A stretch of 64,000 bases of DNA from JAUSIF01 sp963711595 (GTDB lineage Bacteria > Pseudomonadota > Alphaproteobacteria > Rhizobiales > Xanthobacteraceae). A program made the translations under genes and the position numbers. Position 1 is the stretch's first letter; each line of letters begins with the position of its first letter. The stretch covers positions 186,001 through 250,000 of the forward strand of contig CAVQER010000006.1 of assembly GCA_963711595.1 (NCBI GenBank). Reading direction: 5' to 3'. The notes under the pieces are model-generated. The model saw only the letters and a list, made by a program, of their open reading frames with translations. It was not told the origin of the DNA and searched no databases. Shown here piece after piece: positions 1 to 7,874 of this stretch.

Positions 1-561
1 GCCGATCGCCATCACCCAGTCCCCGACGCGAATTCGGTCGGAATCGCCGAACGCCACCGAGACAAGGTCCTTCTCCGGCTTCACCCGCAGCACGGCGATG
101 TCGGTCTTTGTGTCGCGGCCGATGATCTCGGCCTTCAGCTTCGATCCGTCGTTGAAGTTCGCGAACACCTCGTCGGCATCGGCGATCACGTGATTGTTCG
201 TGACGATGATGCCGGTCGGATCGACGACGAAGCCCGAGCCCAGCGACGAAACGCGGCGCGGACGCTGGCCGTCCTGCTGCTCGCCCCGGCGCTTGAAGAA
301 TTCCTCGAAGAAGTCCTCGAACGGCGAACCCGGCGGGAGCTGCGGCATCGGCACGCTCTGCTGCCCGGTCACGGTCTGCGAGGTCGAGATGTTCACGACC
401 GCGTCGAGCACCTTTTCCGCCACATCCGCGACCGAGTCAGGCCCGCGGCGCTGCGCGAACGCCTCGCTGCCCATCGCGAGCACGGCGAGTCCTGCCGCGA
501 AAACGAAAGTCGCCGCAGTGCGGCGCAAGGGAAGGAAATTGGCCTCAGACGAACCGGACAT
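1..561 (-). CDS. degP: DegP/HtrA-family periplasmic serine protease (N-terminal part)
   Basis: Only the first 187 codons are in the window; the gene runs off the left edge. The protein starts MSGSSEANF, has a hydrophobic signal peptide ending near AFA-Q (about residue 36), then a Pro/Phe-rich linker and the trypsin-like domain with SLGSGFVVD, the catalytic His in TNNHVI and the catalytic Asp in KTDIAVL. The Ser region and the PDZ domains lie outside. An AGAGGA Shine-Dalgarno sits six bases before this ATG; another in-frame ATG two codons upstream almost touches it and is less likely. Family role: folding and degradation of periplasmic proteins. It is the last gene of the hflK-hflC-DUF2065-degP series. 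Confidence 0.93.
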   Translation of the reverse strand, partial: MSGSSEANFLPLRRTAATFVFAAGLAVLAMGSEAFAQRRGPDSVADVAEKVLDAVVNISTSQTVTGQQSVPMPQLPPGSPFEDFFEEFFKRRGEQQDGQRPRRVSSLGSGFVVDPTGIIVTNNHVIADADEVFANFNDGSKLKAEIIGRDTKTDIAVLRVKPEKDLVSVAFGDSDRIRVGDWVMAIG

Positions 562-675
562 GTTCATTCCTCTGGAATTGCATATTCTTACGCTGCGCCT
601 CGGCTTGGCCCGGCGCAAGAGCCTGCTTAGGTGCGGCGCGATTCCGGCGGAATGGCGGCTGCTGGTGCCGGGCGA

Positions 676-861
676 TCACCCGCGCACGAACCAGACCACG
701 AGCACTCCGAACACGGCAGACACCACGCCCGCCAGCCGCAAGCTTGCGTCCGGCGCCTCCTTCATCATCGTCATGGCGCGCCGCGTCGCCGCCGGGAAGG
801 CGGCAAACACCAGTCCCTCGATCACAAGCACGAGACCGAGGGCGGCAACGAAATCGCGCAT
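676..861 (-). CDS. DUF2065 small inner-membrane protein
   Basis: A 61-residue protein with two predicted membrane helices (about residues 5-22 and 42-58) joined by a short loop containing RRAM. Size and layout match the DUF2065 (YjeT-like) family, which is regularly found next to hflC and degP in alphaproteobacteria. It starts six bases after the hflC stop, and its AAGG ribosome site lies at the end of hflC, so it is almost certainly co-transcribed and translationally coupled. Molecular function is unknown; the context suggests a link to HflKC/FtsH membrane quality control, which is inference. Confidence 0.85.
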   Translation of the reverse strand: MRDFVAALGLVLVIEGLVFAAFPAATRRAMTMMKEAPDASLRLAGVVSAVFGVLVVWFVRG

Positions 862-867
862 CCTTGG

Positions 868-1785
868 TTAGCGTTGCGGCGTCGTGCTCGGCGCCGCCGG
901 CGGCGCGTTGTTTCGCCCCGCCGCGTCGTTGAAGTAACGGAAGAAGTCTGAATCCGGCGAGAGCAGCATGCGTGTCTCGCCCGCCTTCAGTCCGGCTTCA
1001 TACGCCTGCATCGTCCGGTAGAAGCTGAAGAAGTCAGGGTCGCGCCCGAACGCATCGGCAAAAATCCGGTTGCGCTCGCCATCGCCCTCGCCTCGGACCT
1101 GCTCCGATTTCGAGTTCGCCTCCGCGAGTAGCACCGTCACGTCGCGGTCGGAGCGCGCTCGCGTGCGCTGCGCCTGCTCCGCGCCGCGCGCGCGGAATTC
1201 AGCCGCTTCCTGCTGCCGCTCGGTCTGCATGCGCTGGTAAATCGCCTGACTGTTCGCGTCCGGCAGATCGGCGCGCCGGATGCGCACGTCGACAACGTCG
1301 ATGCCGAATTGCTGCGCTTCGCGATTCACCTGGTCGCGGATACGGTTCATGAGGTTCGCGCGCTCGTCACGCACGGCCTGGATGAACGTCAATTCGCCGA
1401 GCACGCGCCGAAGCGACGAGTTGAGGATCGTCATGAGCCGCGATTGCGCGCCTTCGATCGACCCGACGGTCTGATAGAAGCGGAGCGGATTGGTGATGCG
1501 GTAGCGCGCAAACGCGTCGACCACGAGCCGCTTCTGATCCGACGCGATCACTTCCTGAACCGGATTGTCGAGGTCGAGGATGCGCTTGTCGATGTACACG
1601 ACGGTGTCGACGAAGGGCACCTTGTAGCGCAGCCCGGGCTCGACGATCGGATCGCGGATCGGCTCCCCGAACCGCAGCACCAACGCCTGCTCGGTCTGAT
1701 GGACGTAGAACAGCGCCGTGTAGCCGACCGCGACGGCGATCGCGACAAGGACGGCCAGAACTCCAGCAATCCCTCTCATGGTCAA
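868..1785 (-). CDS. hflC: HflC, SPFH-domain regulator of FtsH protease
   Basis: This 305-residue protein has one N-terminal membrane anchor (about residues 7-26), then a band-7/SPFH domain starting around FYVHQTEQALVLRFG and an Ala/Glu/Arg-rich coiled region near residues 185-240. The tail is short and Pro-rich. HflC pairs with HflK in a large periplasm-facing cage around the FtsH AAA protease and modulates degradation of membrane proteins. Its ATG overlaps the hflK stop by four bases (ATGA), which fits stoichiometric co-translation. Length is normal for the family. Confidence 0.95.
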   Translation of the reverse strand: MTMRGIAGVLAVLVAIAVAVGYTALFYVHQTEQALVLRFGEPIRDPIVEPGLRYKVPFVDTVVYIDKRILDLDNPVQEVIASDQKRLVVDAFARYRITNPLRFYQTVGSIEGAQSRLMTILNSSLRRVLGELTFIQAVRDERANLMNRIRDQVNREAQQFGIDVVDVRIRRADLPDANSQAIYQRMQTERQQEAAEFRARGAEQAQRTRARSDRDVTVLLAEANSKSEQVRGEGDGERNRIFADAFGRDPDFFSFYRTMQAYEAGLKAGETRMLLSPDSDFFRYFNDAAGRNNAPPAAPSTTPQR

Positions 1786-2963
1786 TTACCTCCCCGAGTG
1801 ACTGCTGGCCGCTGTTGCTGCGGCGGCTGTTGCTGTTGCTGTTGCTGTTGCGCCGGCTGCGCGGGCCGGCTGCGGCCGAGCTCGCCAAGCGGCAGATAGG
1901 GCACCACTCCGGTTCCGCCTTTCGCCGTGTTCGGATCGACGAGAATCTTATCCGCGCCGCCGATCACCCGCTCCATCGTCTCGAGATACATGCGCCGGCG
2001 CGTAACCTCGGGCGCCTTTGCATACTCCTGATAGATCTTCAGGAAGCGGTCGGCTTGGCCGCGCGCGTCGAATACGGTTCGCTCACGATAGGCTTCGGCC
2101 GCCTGGATGACGCGGGCGGCGTCGCCGCGTGCCTCTGGTACCACGCGATTGGCGTAGGCCTGCGCCTCGTTCTGCAGACGCTCGGCGTCGGCACGCGCCG
2201 CTTGCACGTCGCGGAACGCGTCGATCACTTGCTGCGGCGGGTCGACCTTCTGCAATTGCACCTGGGTGATGCGGACGCCCGACTTGTACTCGTCGAGCGT
2301 CTTCTGGATCAGCTCCTGCACGCTGTTTTCGATCTGAGCCCGCGCGCCCGTGAGGATCGGCTGGATGTTGTTGCGGCCGATCACTTCGCGCATCGCGCTC
2401 TCGGCCACCGCCTTGATGGTGCCCTCGGGCTGCTGAACGTTGAACAGGAACTCGGGCGCATTGCCGATCACCCAGAACACCGAGAACTGCACGTCGACGA
2501 TGTTCTCGTCGCCGGTGAGCATGAGGCTCTCCGCCGGAACGTCGCGCGCGGTAGTGCCGCGGCGCGGATCCTCCAGCATGCGAATGCCGACGTCGGCACG
2601 ATTGACGCGCGTCACCTTCGGCGTGAGCGCGGTCTCGACCGGATACGGCCAGTGATAGTTGAGGCCGGGCTGGGTCAGATAGACGAACTTGCCGAAGCGC
2701 AGCACGACGCCCTGCTCGTCCGTGTTCACGCGATAGAAGCCCGACAGCAGCCAGACGACAACCAGCGCAAGCACGACGAGCACGCCGCCGCGGCCGCCAA
2801 GGCCGCCCGGCAGAAAGGTGCGCAGCCGATCCTGGCTGCGGCGGATCAGGTCCTCAAGATCGGGCGGAGTTGGTCCGCCCGATTGCGGTCCCGAGCCCCA
2901 CGGGCCCCGCGGGCCGCCGCCTCCACCACCCCACGGCCCTCCACTCTGGTTCTTCCAAGGCAT
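1782..2963 (-). CDS. hflK: HflK, SPFH-domain regulator of FtsH protease
   Basis: A 393-residue protein. Residues 1-45 are a Gly/Pro/Trp-rich low-complexity segment, typical of HflK N-termini. A membrane helix follows (about residues 60-78), then the SPFH/band-7 domain from YRVNTDEQGVVLRFG and a helical Ala/Gln/Glu-rich part. The C-terminal 35 residues are dominated by a glutamine run followed by PPQQQRP. GGAGG sits close upstream of the ATG. It is the first gene of the minus-strand series hflK-hflC-DUF2065-degP and works as a heteromultimer with HflC on FtsH. Confidence 0.95.
   Translation of the reverse strand: MPWKNQSGGPWGGGGGGPRGPWGSGPQSGGPTPPDLEDLIRRSQDRLRTFLPGGLGGRGGVLVVLALVVVWLLSGFYRVNTDEQGVVLRFGKFVYLTQPGLNYHWPYPVETALTPKVTRVNRADVGIRMLEDPRRGTTARDVPAESLMLTGDENIVDVQFSVFWVIGNAPEFLFNVQQPEGTIKAVAESAMREVIGRNNIQPILTGARAQIENSVQELIQKTLDEYKSGVRITQVQLQKVDPPQQVIDAFRDVQAARADAERLQNEAQAYANRVVPEARGDAARVIQAAEAYRERTVFDARGQADRFLKIYQEYAKAPEVTRRRMYLETMERVIGGADKILVDPNTAKGGTGVVPYLPLGELGRSRPAQPAQQQQQQQQPPQQQRPAVTRGGN
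1811..1850. repeat. Gln-codon triplet run in the 3' end of hflK
   Basis: A near-perfect run of CTG/TTG triplets on the plus strand (CAA/CAG on the coding strand) encodes the glutamine tract near the HflK C-terminus. Such runs change length by replication slippage. It lies in a disordered tail, so length changes are probably tolerated. Confidence 0.7.
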
Positions 2964-3099
2964 ACAAACCTCCGGCGCACGGCGCCTGCGTTTCGGGCTG
3001 GGTTATAGGGGAGCGGGACCCGCCATTCAATGAAATGCGGGATTCCCGAGCGGCGCGAGCCGCTCGACCTAGCAAATCATTGATCAATTCGACGCGAAC

Positions 3100-3360
3100 T
3101 CAGAGGTTCGCGTGGGTCGGCTTCATGCTGCTCAACGTGTCGGCCGAGCCCGATCGAAAATGATCGAGCACGAACAATCGGATCGCCGACGACAGATTTC
3201 CTTGCGACCGCGACGAGTCGATGCTCGCCACGAGATCCGAAAGCGTCGCCCTTCGCCGAGCGGCAATTTCCTTGAGCGCGTCCCAAAACGCATCTTCGAG
3301 ACTGACGCTCGTTTTGTGACCCGCAATCACGATCGACCGCTTGACCACCGGACTCTTCAT
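3100..3360 (-). CDS. ribbon-helix-helix domain protein (RHH_4-like)
   Basis: An 86-residue protein. The first part, VVKRSIVIAGHKTSVSLEDAFWDAL, followed by EIAARRRATLSDLVASID, reads as a beta strand and two helices of a ribbon-helix-helix DNA-binding fold, and resembles the short RHH_4 proteins of rhizobia that often sit near fumC and sspB. GAGGG lies nine bases before the ATG. No toxin partner is adjacent. Function is unknown beyond probable DNA binding. It is divergent from fumC, so the shared upstream region could be its own operator (inference). Confidence 0.75.
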   Translation of the reverse strand: MKSPVVKRSIVIAGHKTSVSLEDAFWDALKEIAARRRATLSDLVASIDSSRSQGNLSSAIRLFVLDHFRSGSADTLSSMKPTHANL

Positions 3361-3714
3361 AATATTACGCCCTCGTGTGCCGGGCGGGCGCGCGCGTGAT
3401 TGCCGGTGCGCGTTTGGCGACGCGTTCCGGAGCAGCAGCGCGGCAGGTGACGTGAAATTTCTGCTCGGTCATTGCCCGTCTCCACCCCCCGCCGGAGACC
3501 GCAGATCGAGAGAGCTCGAACTGAACGATTCTTTTCTTACAATTCCCCCCGTATGGAACAGCTTAAAGCTCGCGTGGCGGATCGCAAGCCCCGTCCACCG
3601 TCGCGATTGCACAAAGCGGCCAATTGCCGGTTTGGGCATCCGCCCAGCATGCGTTTTCAGGCTTTGCGCGTGCGTGTTAGAAGGTCGCGCACCGCCCCAG
3701 AGTCGTTGCCCCTC
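3361..3714. other. intergenic region between the RHH gene and fumC
   Basis: About 354 bases between divergent genes. It holds the upstream regions of both but no convincing small gene, RNA or strong hairpin. In-frame codons upstream of the chosen fumC start contain ATGs, but they add a basic extension not found in the fumarase family. Confidence 0.5.
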
Positions 3715-5106
3715 ATGGTTGCAACCCGCACCGAGACCGACACATTTGGCCCAATCGAGGTGCCGGCCGACCGCTACTGGGGGGCCCAGACCGAACGTTC
3801 GCTCGAGAATTTCAAGATCGGCGGCGAACGCATGCCGCGGCCGCTGATCCGCGCCTTCGGCCTCGTGAAGCTTGCCGCCGCCCTCGTGAACAAGGACATG
3901 GGCCTCATCGACGGGAAGCTTGCGGACGCGATCGTGGCCGCCGCCCAGGAAGTCGCCGACGGAAAACTCGACGAGCATTTCCCGCTCGTCGTCTGGCAGA
4001 CCGGCTCCGGCACGCAAACGAACATGAATGCGAACGAGGTGATCAGTAACCGCGCGATCGAGATGCTTGGCGGCACGATGGGCTCGAAGAAACCCGTGCA
4101 CCCGAACGACCACGTCAATCTCTCGCAATCATCAAACAACTCGTTTCCGACGGCGATGCACATCGCGGCCGCGGAAGAAATCACGCACTGGCTGATCCCC
4201 GCACTCGAGCATCTGCGCGGCGCGCTCGACAAGAAGGCAAAAGAGTTCGCCGACATCATCAAGATCGGCCGCACCCACACGCAGGACGCGACACCGCTCA
4301 CGCTCGGTCAGGAGTTTTCCGGCTACAGCGCGCAGGTCGCGGCGGGGATCAAACGCCTCAAGCCGGTACTCGGCGAACTCTACGAGCTCGCGCAAGGCGG
4401 CACCGCCGTTGGCACCGGACTCAACGCGAAGAAAGGGTTCGACGTCGCCTTCGCGAAGAAGGTCGCGGAGCTGACGAAGCTTCCCTTCGTCACCGCTCCC
4501 AACAAGTTCGAAGTGATGGCGGCACACGACGCCTATGTGTCGGCGCAAGGCGCGCTGACTTCGATCGCGACCGCGCTCTTCAAGATCGCGAACGACATTC
4601 GCCTGCTCGGCTCCGGCCCGCGCTCGGGACTCGGCGAGCTTTCGCTGCCGGAAAACGAGCCGGGCTCATCGATCATGCCGGGCAAGGTGAACCCGACGCA
4701 GAGCGAGGCGGTCACGATGGTCTGCTGCCAGGTGATCGGCAACGGCACGACGGTTGCCATCGCCGGCTCGCAAGGTCATTTCGAGCTCAACGTGTTCAAG
4801 CCCGTGATGGCCTACGCACTCATGCAGTCGGTGCGTCTGCTCTCCGACGCCTCGCGCTCGTTCACCGACAACTGCGTTGTCGGCATCAAGGCAAACAAGG
4901 AACGCATCAAGCATCTGCTCGACATGTCGTTGATGCTCGTCACCGCCCTCACGCCGAAGATCGGCTACGACAAGGCGGCGCAGGTCGCAAAGACCGCACA
5001 CAAGAATGGAACGACCCTGCGCGAGGAAGCGGTTAAGCTCGGGTTTGTTACCGAGAAGGAATTCGACGAGTTGGTGCGACCGGAGAAGATGATCGGCCCG
5101 GGCTAA
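3715..5106 (+). CDS. fumC: class II fumarate hydratase
   Basis: This 463-residue protein interconverts fumarate and malate in the TCA cycle as a cytoplasmic, iron-independent homotetramer. The class II signature GSSIMPGKVNP is present near residue 320, with ENEPGSS before it, TGSGTQTNMNANEV near residue 100, and HPNDHVN and GRTHTQDATP in the expected order. The start MVATRTETDTFGPIEVP is chosen because family members begin here; the reading frame is open upstream but not conserved in type. The ribosome site is weak (AGAG). It is transcribed away from the hfl genes. Confidence 0.96.
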   Translation: MVATRTETDTFGPIEVPADRYWGAQTERSLENFKIGGERMPRPLIRAFGLVKLAAALVNKDMGLIDGKLADAIVAAAQEVADGKLDEHFPLVVWQTGSGTQTNMNANEVISNRAIEMLGGTMGSKKPVHPNDHVNLSQSSNNSFPTAMHIAAAEEITHWLIPALEHLRGALDKKAKEFADIIKIGRTHTQDATPLTLGQEFSGYSAQVAAGIKRLKPVLGELYELAQGGTAVGTGLNAKKGFDVAFAKKVAELTKLPFVTAPNKFEVMAAHDAYVSAQGALTSIATALFKIANDIRLLGSGPRSGLGELSLPENEPGSSIMPGKVNPTQSEAVTMVCCQVIGNGTTVAIAGSQGHFELNVFKPVMAYALMQSVRLLSDASRSFTDNCVVGIKANKERIKHLLDMSLMLVTALTPKIGYDKAAQVAKTAHKNGTTLREEAVKLGFVTEKEFDELVRPEKMIGPG

Positions 5107-5261
5107 GCCCGCTCCCATGTCTTTCGGCGAAATTGCGGCGTTCGCAGCATTAAGAAAATTTCATCTGCATTACGGAAGATTCATTTGAATGGCGGGGGAC
5201 CCCTCCGCATGATCTCGATGCTTCGCCTGTTCAGCACGGTGCTCACCCAAAGGATGCTGCC

Positions 5262-5900
5262 ATGAAGAAGGCTCTGATCATCGCGGCCGTCGCGGTCGTT
5301 GCCGTCGGCGGATCTGCCATCGCCTACAAGGCTTATGCGCGCCACGACGGCTGGGGTCACGGCCGCTGGCATCGCCAGCTCAATGCAAGCGACTTGTCCG
5401 CCTATGCCGATGCGCGGATTGCGGGGCTCAAGGCCGGCCTCACTCTCAACGCCGAGCAGGAAAAGTTGTGGCCGCCGGTCGAGTCCACGTTGAAGGACCT
5501 TGCCAAGAAGCGCATCGATCGCGTCGAGCAGTTCCGCGCCGATCGTCAGGCGCGACGCGACCAGGCCCAGCGCCAGGATCAGGCCGAGCGCCGTCAGTTA
5601 CCGAACCCGATCGAGCGGATGCGCAAGGGTGCGGATCGCCTCGCGGAGGGCGGCACCGACTTGAAGCGTCTCGCCGATGCCACCGAGCCGCTGTATCAGT
5701 CGCTCGACGAGGCGCAGAAGCGCCGTTTCAATGCGCTTGCTCACGCCGGCATGCGCGGCATGCAGCGTGATGGACGCGGCTGGCATCGCCGCGGAGATTT
5801 GGGCGATGAGGGTCGCCACATGGGTCGTCGCGATCGCGACGATGGGTGGCGGCAGCGGATCGAATTGGACGACGACGCGCCTCAGGCCGAACGTCTCTGA
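5262..5900 (+). CDS. periplasmic Spy/CpxP-like LTXXQ-type protein
   Basis: A 212-residue protein with an N-terminal membrane or signal segment (MKKALIIAAVAVVAVGGSAIA), then a helical domain with LTLNAEQEKLWPPVESTLKDL, the pattern of the LTXXQ/Spy family, and an Arg/Asp/Gln-rich charged helix region. The C-terminal third is rich in Gly, Arg, His and Asp (GWHRRGDLGDEGRHMGRRDRDD), which could bind metal. Family members are periplasmic chaperones or envelope-stress responders. A strong terminator follows, so it appears monocistronic. Confidence 0.75.
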   Translation: MKKALIIAAVAVVAVGGSAIAYKAYARHDGWGHGRWHRQLNASDLSAYADARIAGLKAGLTLNAEQEKLWPPVESTLKDLAKKRIDRVEQFRADRQARRDQAQRQDQAERRQLPNPIERMRKGADRLAEGGTDLKRLADATEPLYQSLDEAQKRRFNALAHAGMRGMQRDGRGWHRRGDLGDEGRHMGRRDRDDGWRQRIELDDDAPQAERL

Positions 5901-5922
5901 TCGAATCCCTTGTCACCTCGTG

Positions 5923-5958
5923 CGAGCCGCCGGTGCGCCGGCGGCTCGTTCCTTTTTT
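5923..5958 (+). terminator. rho-independent terminator after the Spy-like gene
   Basis: A perfect 11-bp stem (CGAGCCGCCGG / CCGGCGGCTCG) with a four-base loop is followed by TTCCTTTTTT. It lies 23 bases after the stop of the Spy-like gene and separates it from the DUF2147 gene. Confidence 0.92.
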
Positions 5959-6010
5959 GCGGGCCGATGGCTTTCGCGGTAGGTGAACGAACCTACCAAG
6001 GAGGCCCAGG

Positions 6011-6451
6011 ATGATGACCGCTTCGCGCATCATCATGATGACCCTGGCGGTGCTCGGTCTCGCGCACATTGAGCCGGCATCCGCCGACCCTGTCGGCACC
6101 TGGCTCACGGAGGGCGGACGGTCACGCGTCCGCGTTGGCCCGTGCGGCGGCGCCCTGTGCGGAACTGTCGTGTGGCTGAAGGAGCCCGACGATCCTGACA
6201 CCGGCAAGCCAAAGGCCGACAAGAAAAATTCGGATGCAAGCAAGCGCGGCCGGCCTCTCATCGGCGTTGCGATACTGCTCAACGCAAAACCAAACGGGAC
6301 GAACAAGTGGGCCGGACAGGTCTACAACGCGGAAGACGGCAAGACCTATGACGGCACGCTGACCGAGGTGAGCCCCACATCGCTGAAGCTCGAGGGCTGC
6401 GCGCTGGCGGGATTCATCTGCAAGAGTCAGTCCTGGACGAGAGTGAATTGA
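6011..6451 (+). CDS. DUF2147 secreted protein
   Basis: A 146-residue protein with an N-terminal signal peptide (hydrophobic stretch to about residue 25, ASA-DP cleavage). The mature part starts DPVGTWLTEGG and contains CGGALCGTVVWLKEP and AGQVYNAEDGKTYDG, the hallmark sequence of DUF2147, a lipocalin-like beta-rich family. Four cysteines in two pairs could form disulfides in the periplasm. AAGGAGG is well placed upstream. Family function is not known. A palindromic repeat begins 12 bases after the stop. Confidence 0.85.
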   Translation: MMTASRIIMMTLAVLGLAHIEPASADPVGTWLTEGGRSRVRVGPCGGALCGTVVWLKEPDDPDTGKPKADKKNSDASKRGRPLIGVAILLNAKPNGTNKWAGQVYNAEDGKTYDGTLTEVSPTSLKLEGCALAGFICKSQSWTRVN

Positions 6452-6462
6452 ACCGTGATCCG

Positions 6463-6612
6463 CTCGTCCCCGCGAAAGCGGGGACCCAGAGTGGATTCCC
6501 GCTCCGCCGCGCCGACGAGCCCGGTTTAGGGCGAGTGTCCGGCGCGGCTTCGAATTCGAGAGGCCGCGCTGGCCGCTCGCTTCGCTCGCCAGCGCAGCGC
6601 GGGAATGAGCGG
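6463..6612. repeat. composite palindromic repeat, family A (long form)
   Basis: It starts with the hairpin CCCCGCGAAAGCGGGG, continues GATTCCCGCT, then carries an internal module (CGACGAGCCCGGTT...GGGCGAGTGTCCGGCGCGGC...GGCCGCGCTGGCCGCTCGC), and ends GGGAATGAGCGG. The same long form occurs at 61108-61261. The short form without the module occurs at 8741-8806 and 61690-61753. Confidence 0.88.
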
Positions 6613-6640
6613 AAATTTCCCGCTGGCGACTTTCAAGGGA

Positions 6641-6895
6641 TTACGACTTCACCTTGCTCATCCACTTCGCATCGTAGCAATGCATCCGGTCGTCCCGCTC
6701 CGCGTAGACAACGGAATCGATTTCGTTGGCATCGAGACCGATGTCCTTCAGCGTGCGGCCATCGAGTGCGCGCAGGATCTCGCGGGTCGCGCGGCGGGCC
6801 TGCCAGTCGTGGAAGGCCCGGTAGGCCCTCTTAAGTCGGTCGGCGACCCAGCCGGTCGAATGGTTATGCGTGGTCGTCAGTTGGGCGTAGCTCAT
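6641..6895 (-). CDS. DUF1127 small protein
   Basis: An 84-residue protein. The core DWQARRATREILRALDGRTLKDIGLDANEID is the DUF1127 domain (Trp, several Arg, then LxxLxDxxLKDIGL), a short alpha-helical family with many copies in rhizobia; some members have been tied to RNA-related or stress roles. The ATG lies 155 bases from the divergent WYL regulator, across an array of TGTCAG half-sites, so that regulator is a likely controller (inference). Confidence 0.85.
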   Translation of the reverse strand: MSYAQLTTTHNHSTGWVADRLKRAYRAFHDWQARRATREILRALDGRTLKDIGLDANEIDSVVYAERDDRMHCYDAKWMSKVKS

Positions 6896-6952
6896 GGGGC
6901 TCTCCTTCGCTGGACAACGTCATTTCGAGGACGAATGTCGCCCAGCCCTACC

Positions 6953-7001
6953 GACAGCCTGTTGTCAGGAGTCTGACAGGCTACTGACAGCATGGTGTCA
7001 G
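6953..7001. promoter_or_regulatory. TGTCAG half-site array, putative operator
   Basis: Within 49 bases there are five half-sites: GACAG (6953), TGTCAG (6963), CTGACA (6973), CTGACA (6984) and TGTCAG (6996). The middle four form two perfect 6-bp inverted repeats of opposite polarity, with 4- and 6-base spacers. The array lies between the divergent DUF1127 and WYL genes, where an autoregulator would bind. Confidence 0.65.
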
Positions 7002-7049
7002 GAGCGCTACGCTAGGGACACGGACCGCAACCCAGCAGCGGATAACCGC

Positions 7050-7769
7050 GTGCGCCGCGCCGATCGCCTGTTCGAGATTATCCAGTTCATGCGCCGCAAG
7101 GAGATGGCGCGCGCCAAGGATTTGAGCGAGGCGCTCGAGGTCTCCGAGCGCACCATCTATCGCGACATCCAGGATCTCGTGGCGAGCGGCGTCCCGATCG
7201 AGGGCGAAGCCGGCGTCGGCTACGTGCTGCGCGCAGGCTTCGACCTACCGCCGCTCATGTTCAAGGAGCAGGAGATCGAAGCGCTCGTCCTTGGCGCGCG
7301 CATCGTGGAGTCCTGGGCCGACGCGGAACTCGCGAAGGCCGCCTCAGACGTGATCGCCAAGGTCGAAGCGGTGATCCCGGAACGGCTCCGCAGCTACATG
7401 GCGAACACCGCCCTCCTCGCCCCCGAGCAGCACTACATGGAGCCGATCGCCTTCGACATGGCCGAGCTCCGTCGCGCGCTGCGCAACCGGCTGAAGGTTC
7501 AGTTCCAGTATCGCAACGCCCTCGCGGAAGATTCGAGCCGCACGGTGCGGCCGCTCTGCCTCGCCTATTTCGGTCCGATCTGGCTGCTCTCTGCGTGGTG
7601 CGAGCTGCGGGACGACTTCCGCACCTTCCGTCTCGATCGCATCGACGGCTTCGAGGTCAAAGGCGACCGCTTCCAGCCGGAGAACGGCAAGACGCTGCAC
7701 GATTTCCTGAAGCGTCCGCAGACCTGGTCGCGCAAGTCCGGCGGCGATCAGGTGCCGAAGATGGAGTGA
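7050..7769 (+). CDS. YafY-type WYL-domain transcriptional regulator
   Basis: A 239-residue protein with a winged HTH of the DeoR/HTH_11 type at the N-terminus (RLFEIIQFMRRKEMARAKDL, then VSERTIYRDIQDLVASGVPI and the wing GVGYVLR) and a C-terminal WYL domain (RNRLKVQFQYRNALAEDSSRTVRPL, LLSAWCELRDDFRTFRLDRI). WYL proteins often sense small ligands or nucleic acid. The GTG start is picked because the HTH begins right after it and the TGTCAG array would otherwise be coding; the ribosome site is weak. An upstream start in the same open frame cannot be excluded. Confidence 0.85.
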   Translation: MRRADRLFEIIQFMRRKEMARAKDLSEALEVSERTIYRDIQDLVASGVPIEGEAGVGYVLRAGFDLPPLMFKEQEIEALVLGARIVESWADAELAKAASDVIAKVEAVIPERLRSYMANTALLAPEQHYMEPIAFDMAELRRALRNRLKVQFQYRNALAEDSSRTVRPLCLAYFGPIWLLSAWCELRDDFRTFRLDRIDGFEVKGDRFQPENGKTLHDFLKRPQTWSRKSGGDQVPKME

Positions 7770-7780
7770 GGGCGGATGGT

Positions 7781-7873
7781 GTCATGCCCGCGCTTGTCGC
7801 GGGCATCCCGATTCCCCTTGGCACGGCCGTGCGTCCCTAAGCGAGATGGCCGGGACAAGCCCGGCCATGACGA
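7781..7873. repeat. palindromic repeat, family B (copy 1)
   Basis: It contains two hairpins, ATGCCCGCGCTTGTCGCGGGCAT and GGCCGGGACAAGCCCGGCC, ending CATGACGA. It fills the space between the convergent WYL gene and thyA and abuts the thyA stop, so it may act as a bidirectional terminator. Related copies are at 9790-9923 and 11246-11331. Confidence 0.8.
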
Positions 7874-7874
7874 T

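Noticed and set aside
1811..1850. Triplet run considered as a CRISPR or microsatellite array
   Set aside because: It is the glutamine tract of hflK; no spacers or repeated units of CRISPR length.
1815..3008. 397-codon plus-strand frame opposite hflK
   Set aside because: Antisense of the SPFH protein; begins with a Leu run that is the complement of the Gln tract.
6448..6834. 128-codon plus-strand frame starting in the family A repeat
   Set aside because: Its N-terminus (VPAKAGTQ...) is the usual translation of this repeat, and the remainder is antisense to the DUF1127 gene.
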